Of a stretch of DNA of 10,198 nucleotides, positions 7,399 to 10,198 are shown piece by piece. Position numbers and translations under genes: made by a program. Location: the NCBI GenBank assembly GCA_905203765.1, contig CAJKXC010000079.1, positions 1 to 10,198 of the forward strand. The letters are read 5' to 3'. The notes beneath the pieces were generated by a model, which had not been told where the DNA came from, did no database searches, and saw only the letters and a list, made by a program, of their open reading frames with translations. Origin of the DNA: an uncultured Bacteroides sp. (lineage in GTDB: Bacteria > Bacteroidota > Bacteroidia > Bacteroidales > Bacteroidaceae). Position 1 is the stretch's first letter. The number at the start of each line of letters is the position of its first letter.

Positions 7399-8760
7399 AT
7401 GGCAGCAAAACCAAGTATTCCGAAAGGAACCCGTGACTTCTCGCCCGTAGAAATGGCGAAGCGTAACTATATATTCAATACCATTCGCGATGTATATCAC
7501 CTTTATGGTTTCCTGCAGATTGAAACTCCTTCGATGGAGATGCTCTCTACGCTGATGGGAAAGTACGGTGAAGAAGGTGACAAACTCCTGTTCAAGATAC
7601 AGAACTCCGGTGATTACTTCTCCGGCCTGACCGATGAAGAATTGTTGAGCCGCAACGCTGCCAAACTTGCCAGCAAGTTCTGCGAGAAAGGTTTGCGCTA
7701 TGACCTTACAGTGCCTTTTGCCCGCTACGTGGTGATGCACCGCGATGAAATCACTTTCCCTTTCAAACGTTATCAGATACAACCCGTTTGGCGTGCCGAC
7801 CGTCCGCAGAAGGGACGTTACCGCGAGTTCTATCAATGTGACGCCGACGTGGTGGGCAGTGATTCCCTGCTGAACGAAGTAGAGTTGATGCAGATTGTCG
7901 ATACCGTGTTTACCCGCTTCAACATCCGCGTTTGCATCAAAATTAACAACCGCAAGATACTGAGCGGTATTGCCGAGATTATCGGCGAGGCCGACAAGAT
8001 AGTAGACATCACCGTTGCCATTGACAAGCTGGACAAGATCGGTCTGGACAACGTCAATGCCGAACTGAAAGATAAGGGTATCAGCGACGAGGCCATTGCC
8101 AAGCTGCAACCCATCATCCTGCTGAACGGCAGCAACGAAGAGAAGCTCTCTACCTTGAAAGAAGTGCTTGCCGCCAGTGAAATCGGTTTGAAGGGAGTGG
8201 AAGAAAGCGAATTCATCCTTTCTACCTTAAAGAATATCGGACTGAAGAACGAAATAGAACTCGACCTGACACTGGCGCGTGGTTTGAACTACTACACCGG
8301 AGCCATTTTCGAGGTAAAGGCACTTGACGTACAAATTGGCAGTATCACCGGTGGTGGCCGCTATGACAATTTGACGGGTGTGTTCGGCATGGTAGGCGTA
8401 TCGGGTGTAGGTATCTCTTTTGGTGCCGACCGCATCTTCGATGTGCTGAACCAACTCGACCTCTATCCGAAAGAAGCCGTGAACAGCACCCAACTACTGT
8501 TCATCAACTTTGGCGAGAAAGAGGCTGCTTTCTCTATCAGCGTGCTGGCTCAGGTACGTGCCGCCGGCATCCGTGCCGAAATCTTCCCGGATGCCAGCAA
8601 GATGAAGAAACAAATGAGCTACGCCAACTCCAAAGCCATTCCGTTTGTAGCCCTGGTAGGCGAAAACGAATTGAACGAAGGCAAGGTGACTTTAAAGAAT
8701 ATGGAGACCGGCGAGCAGAAACTCGTCACTCCTCAGGAGCTGATTAGCGAATTGAGTTAA
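7399..8760 (+). CDS. hisS: Histidyl-tRNA synthetase
   Basis: A class II aminoacyl-tRNA synthetase that charges tRNA-His in the cytoplasm. The N-terminus has the HisRS opening PKGTRDFSP (motif 1 region). Motif 2 is at residues 123-146 (KRYQIQPVWRADRPQKGRYR, then EFYQ). The histidine-specific loop LARGLNYYTG is at 292-301, and GGGRYDNL with FGADRI forms the motif 3 region (about 318-345). The C-terminal 100 residues are the anticodon-binding domain (LLFINFGEKEAAFSISVLAQ and on to KKQMSYANSKAIPFVALVGE). The 453-residue length is ordinary. The sequence contains the active-site residues expected of a true HisRS rather than a HisZ paralogue. It is apparently monocistronic: own -7 box and terminators on both sides. 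Confidence 0.98.
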   Translation: MAAKPSIPKGTRDFSPVEMAKRNYIFNTIRDVYHLYGFLQIETPSMEMLSTLMGKYGEEGDKLLFKIQNSGDYFSGLTDEELLSRNAAKLASKFCEKGLRYDLTVPFARYVVMHRDEITFPFKRYQIQPVWRADRPQKGRYREFYQCDADVVGSDSLLNEVELMQIVDTVFTRFNIRVCIKINNRKILSGIAEIIGEADKIVDITVAIDKLDKIGLDNVNAELKDKGISDEAIAKLQPIILLNGSNEEKLSTLKEVLAASEIGLKGVEESEFILSTLKNIGLKNEIELDLTLARGLNYYTGAIFEVKALDVQIGSITGGGRYDNLTGVFGMVGVSGVGISFGADRIFDVLNQLDLYPKEAVNSTQLLFINFGEKEAAFSISVLAQVRAAGIRAEIFPDASKMKKQMSYANSKAIPFVALVGENELNEGKVTLKNMETGEQKLVTPQELISELS

Positions 8761-8780
8761 TAAAAACTGAAAATCATTTA

Positions 8781-8810
8781 AAAAGGAGCACTATAATGCT
8801 CCTTTTTTGT
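8781..8810 (+). terminator. Intrinsic terminator after hisS
   Basis: A perfect 10-bp stem (AAAAGGAGCA at 8781-8790, TGCTCCTTTT at 8797-8806) with a 6-nt loop CTATAA runs into TTGTTATATTTG. The flanking A and T runs could make it work in both directions. Confidence 0.9.
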
Positions 8811-8854
8811 TATATTTGTCATAGGAGTGTAGGAGGAATGAAATATCCGCCCCT

Positions 8855-8862
8855 TACTTTTG
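8855..8862 (+). promoter_or_regulatory. -7 promoter box for the small membrane protein / flavo-ferredoxin operon
   Basis: TACTTTTG matches TAnnTTTG, 25 nt before the ATG at 8888, predicting a leader of about 19 nt. No TTTG is visible at the usual distance upstream. A second match, TATATTTG at 8811-8818, sits in the hisS terminator tail and is a less likely alternative. Confidence 0.5.
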
Positions 8863-8875
8863 CAGCAATACTAAA

Positions 8876-8883
8876 AAAGGAGG
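8876..8883 (+). promoter_or_regulatory. Strong Shine-Dalgarno sequence of the small ORF
   Basis: AAAGGAGG lies 4 nt before the ATG at 8888. It is close to perfect complementarity with the anti-Shine-Dalgarno, which is unusual because Bacteroidetes genes, including most in this window, start from A-rich leaders. It supports translation of the short reading frame that follows. Confidence 0.6.
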
Positions 8884-8887
8884 TTTT

Positions 8888-9046
8888 ATGGTTTCCATTG
8901 AATTCAGACAAGAAAAGCACAATGCCCTCGTCAGTATTCTGATGATTGTCATAGCGGTGTTGTTTTTGCTCTACATGGGCAGCTCGTTGGTACATTCCAC
9001 AAAAACATTTTGGGAAAGTTGTTCCATAGAGGGATTGCTGGAGTAG
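8888..9046 (+). CDS. Small single-span membrane protein, 52 residues, unknown function
   Basis: I do not recognise this protein. The reading frame encodes a short polar N-terminus (MVSIEFRQEKHN), one hydrophobic span around residues 13-31 (ALVSILMIVIAVLFLLYMG), and a C-terminal tail with one Cys and an acidic end. The N-terminus has little positive charge, so topology is unclear. Support for it being real comes from context: a -7 box at 8855, a strong Shine-Dalgarno, a start positioned to fill the gap after the hisS terminator, and a stop 16 nt before the flavo-ferredoxin gene. That last protein is predicted to be soluble, so this peptide could anchor it or act separately (inference). The alternative is a leader peptide or a fortuitous frame. 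Confidence 0.6.
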   Translation: MVSIEFRQEKHNALVSILMIVIAVLFLLYMGSSLVHSTKTFWESCSIEGLLE

Positions 9047-9062
9047 AAGCAAAAAGAATGAT

Positions 9063-9803
9063 ATGATACTTTATTTTACCGGAACGGGAAACTCACGCTG
9101 GGTTGCACAGCAACTCGCAGAAGCTACACATGACACAGTCTTCAACATCCTCGATTTACTGAAAGAGGATTCTATTCCCGAAGAGTTGGCCCGTGCAGAG
9201 ACAATTGGCGTTGTTTTTCCGGTACATGCTTGGTATGCACCGCGTGTTGTGGTGCATTTTCTTTCAAAGCTCCGGTTGCCGGATTGCAAGTATTGCTATG
9301 CCGTATGCACTTGCGGCGATGATATGGGCAAGGGTATGAACCGCTTGTCGAAACACTTTCCTTTGGATGCCGCCTGGTCGGTGGCTATGCCCAACACTTA
9401 TATCCCGATGTTCAATTTAGACGACGATGCACTCTGCCACCGGAAGATAGCGGATGCCCGGCGCGCCATTGCCTCGATAGCCGGTGACGTACTTCAGCAG
9501 AAAAAGACCTGGGCAGTGCACGAAGGCGGCGCCCCGTGGTTGAAGACCTACGTGCTGAATCCTCTTTTTGTCCGTTTCATCATTAGTCCCAAAGGTTTCC
9601 ATGTAGACGAAGGGTGCATCTCTTGCGGAAAATGCAGCAAGGCGTGTCCGGTAGAGAATATACAGATGGTGGACGGGCATCCTGTTTGGGGGAAAGAGTG
9701 CATCCACTGCATGGCCTGCCTTCACATCTGCCCCAAGAATGTGATACAATACCGGAAGACTTCACAGAAGAAGGGGCGTTATCACTTGGCTGATTATCTA
9801 TAA
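9063..9803 (+). CDS. EFR1-type fusion of flavodoxin-like and 2x[4Fe-4S] ferredoxin domains
   Basis: A predicted cytoplasmic electron carrier. The N-terminal domain starts with YFTGTGNSRWVA (residues 4-15), the FMN phosphate loop of flavodoxin-like proteins, and continues with VVFPVHAWYAPR and CTCGDDMGKGM as in EFR1-family proteins. The C-terminal 65 residues hold two [4Fe-4S] motifs: C185-x2-C188-x2-C191-x3-C195-P and C213-x2-C216-x2-C219-x3-C223-P. All eight ligands are present, so both clusters should form. The length of 246 is typical. The partner donor or acceptor is unknown and no redox enzyme lies nearby; the only companion is the small membrane protein 16 nt upstream. The start at 9063 is chosen because the flavodoxin beta-strand begins immediately; ATG at 9058 reads into a stop at its third codon. 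Confidence 0.92.
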   Translation: MILYFTGTGNSRWVAQQLAEATHDTVFNILDLLKEDSIPEELARAETIGVVFPVHAWYAPRVVVHFLSKLRLPDCKYCYAVCTCGDDMGKGMNRLSKHFPLDAAWSVAMPNTYIPMFNLDDDALCHRKIADARRAIASIAGDVLQQKKTWAVHEGGAPWLKTYVLNPLFVRFIISPKGFHVDEGCISCGKCSKACPVENIQMVDGHPVWGKECIHCMACLHICPKNVIQYRKTSQKKGRYHLADYL

Positions 9804-9832
9804 CTTAACTTCACGCATCTCTTTCCACAAGC

Positions 9833-9987
9833 AGAACCGAGAGTTTCAACCTTTGGAACCGAAAGTTTCAACCTTTGGAACTGGGAGTTTCAACCTTTGG
9901 AACTGAGAGTTTCAACCTTTGAAACTGGGAGTTTCCTATAATGAAACTGGGAGTTTCGCTTATTGAAACTCTCAGTTCCAAGGCGCG
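9833..9987. repeat. Array of 22-bp units built on a 15-nt palindrome
   Basis: Seven units with an exact 22-bp period, palindrome cores at 9833, 9855, 9877, 9899, 9921, 9943 and 9965. Each core is a form of GAAACTnnnAGTTTC; cores 5 and 6 (GAAACTGGGAGTTTC) are perfect palindromes around GGG. The first four 7-nt spacers are identical (AACCTTT); the later ones differ (CTATAAT, GCTTATT, AAGGCGC). Core 7 (GAAACTCTCAGTTCC) is the exact reverse complement of core 4 (GGAACTGAGAGTTTC), and with flanks the match is 18 of 19. The spacers are too short for CRISPR. The array begins 30 nt after the flavo-ferredoxin stop, where no other terminator is visible, and ends about 160 nt before groES. The function is unknown: an operator array, a multi-hairpin transcript end, or a non-functional repeat are all possible. 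Confidence 0.9.
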
Positions 9988-10033
9988 GAACAGAATGGAA
10001 CTCTTATGCATTGTCATTTTGTCAGTCTATCTC

Positions 10034-10062
10034 TGCCAAACGAACAGCTTTCCCTTTTGGCA
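10034..10062. repeat. Inverted repeat in the groES leader region
   Basis: TGCCAAA (10034-10040) and TTTGGCA (10056-10062) form 7-bp arms around 15 nt, 82 nt before the groES start. It is a candidate operator, but 7-bp arms can occur by chance. The rest of the stretch from 9988 to 10144 is T-rich then strongly A/T-rich near the start. I found no perfect TAnnTTTG box there, only one-mismatch forms (TCATTTTG at 10014, TATCTCTG at 10029), and no CIRCE element upstream of the gene. Confidence 0.35.
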
Positions 10063-10144
10063 CGGTTTTCGTAAGTTCTTTATCGCTTGCACAAAGCAAT
10101 ATTACTATTATAATAATGTATAACATATAAAATTTAAAAGAACT

Positions 10145-10198
10145 ATGAACATTAAACCATTAGCAGACAGAGTGCTGATACTCCCTGCACCTGCAGAA
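10145..10198 (+). CDS. groES: Co-chaperonin GroES (Cpn10), 5' end only
   Basis: The 18 visible residues, MNIKPLADRVLILPAPAE, match the N-terminus of GroES (typical 'kikPLgDRVlV.p...E'). GroES is the heptameric lid of the GroEL folding chamber in the cytoplasm. The gene runs off the window; groEL would be expected just downstream. The start follows an A-rich leader (AAAATTTAAAAGAACT), normal for this group. Regulation is probably by the 341-bp region upstream, which contains the 22-bp palindrome array and a 7-bp-arm inverted repeat, though no link has been shown. Confidence 0.93.
   Translation, partial: MNIKPLADRVLILPAPAE

Noticed and set aside
8838..8942. 34-codon frame starting at 8838 just after AGGAGG
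   Set aside because: Only one base separates AGGAGG from the ATG, the -7 box lies inside it, and it overlaps the better supported small ORF in another frame.
9833..9987. CRISPR array
   Set aside because: Spacers are 7 nt and four of them are identical; no cas gene is nearby.
10056..10075. Sigma-54 promoter (TTGGCACG before groES)
   Set aside because: The -24 half matches well, but the -12 TTGC element is replaced by TCGT at the required distance.
9941..10123. 60-codon + strand frame running out of the repeat array
   Set aside because: Its start and first residues are produced by the repeat units (ATGAAACTGGGAGTTTC), and it has no leader or conserved feature.
10157..10178. CIRCE-like element (TTAGCA...TGCTGA) at the start of groES
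   Set aside because: It lies within conserved groES codons (PLADRVL), has a mismatch and the wrong spacing, so it is explained by the protein sequence.

Overview
The window looks like a chromosomal segment of a Bacteroides species (order Bacteroidales). Three things point there. Several gene starts are preceded by the Bacteroides promoter -7 motif TAnnTTTG. Most starts have an A-rich leader rather than a Shine-Dalgarno sequence. The protein set and order (lipoprotein dipeptidyl peptidase III, AlkD-like protein, Fur-family regulator, purA, GH29 fucosidase) match what I recall of the B. thetaiotaomicron BT1842-BT1846 neighbourhood; that last point is memory, not a search. Every recognised gene is on the + strand.

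Layout. 1-328: C-terminal DNA-binding end of an AraC-type regulator, cut by the window edge, closed by a hairpin terminator. 424-3141: a two-gene unit, a periplasmic lipoprotein M49 dipeptidyl peptidase and an AlkD-like HEAT-repeat protein 9 nt behind it. 3232-5046: a promoter, then a Fur-family metalloregulator whose last codons overlap purA by 4 bp (ATGA), then a 32-nt-arm imperfect hairpin with a T-tract. 5148-6452: a secreted GH29 alpha-L-fucosidase starting 9 nt after that T-tract. 6587-7282: a membrane zinc metallopeptidase of the YugP type with a strong terminator. 7399-8760: hisS with its own -7 box and a perfect terminator. 8888-9803: a 52-residue single-span membrane protein with an unusually strong Shine-Dalgarno, followed by a flavodoxin/ferredoxin fusion protein. 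9804-10144: a 341-bp gene-free stretch containing an ordered array of 22-bp units built on a 15-nt palindrome. 10145-end: the first 18 codons of groES.

Most of the region is housekeeping (purine synthesis, histidyl-tRNA charging, chaperonin) interspersed with envelope enzymes. I see no transposase, phage gene, CRISPR array, tRNA or rRNA. The most unusual elements are non-coding: the 22-bp-period palindrome array upstream of groES, and the purA-fucosidase hairpin, which leaves no room for an ordinary fucosidase promoter downstream of it.
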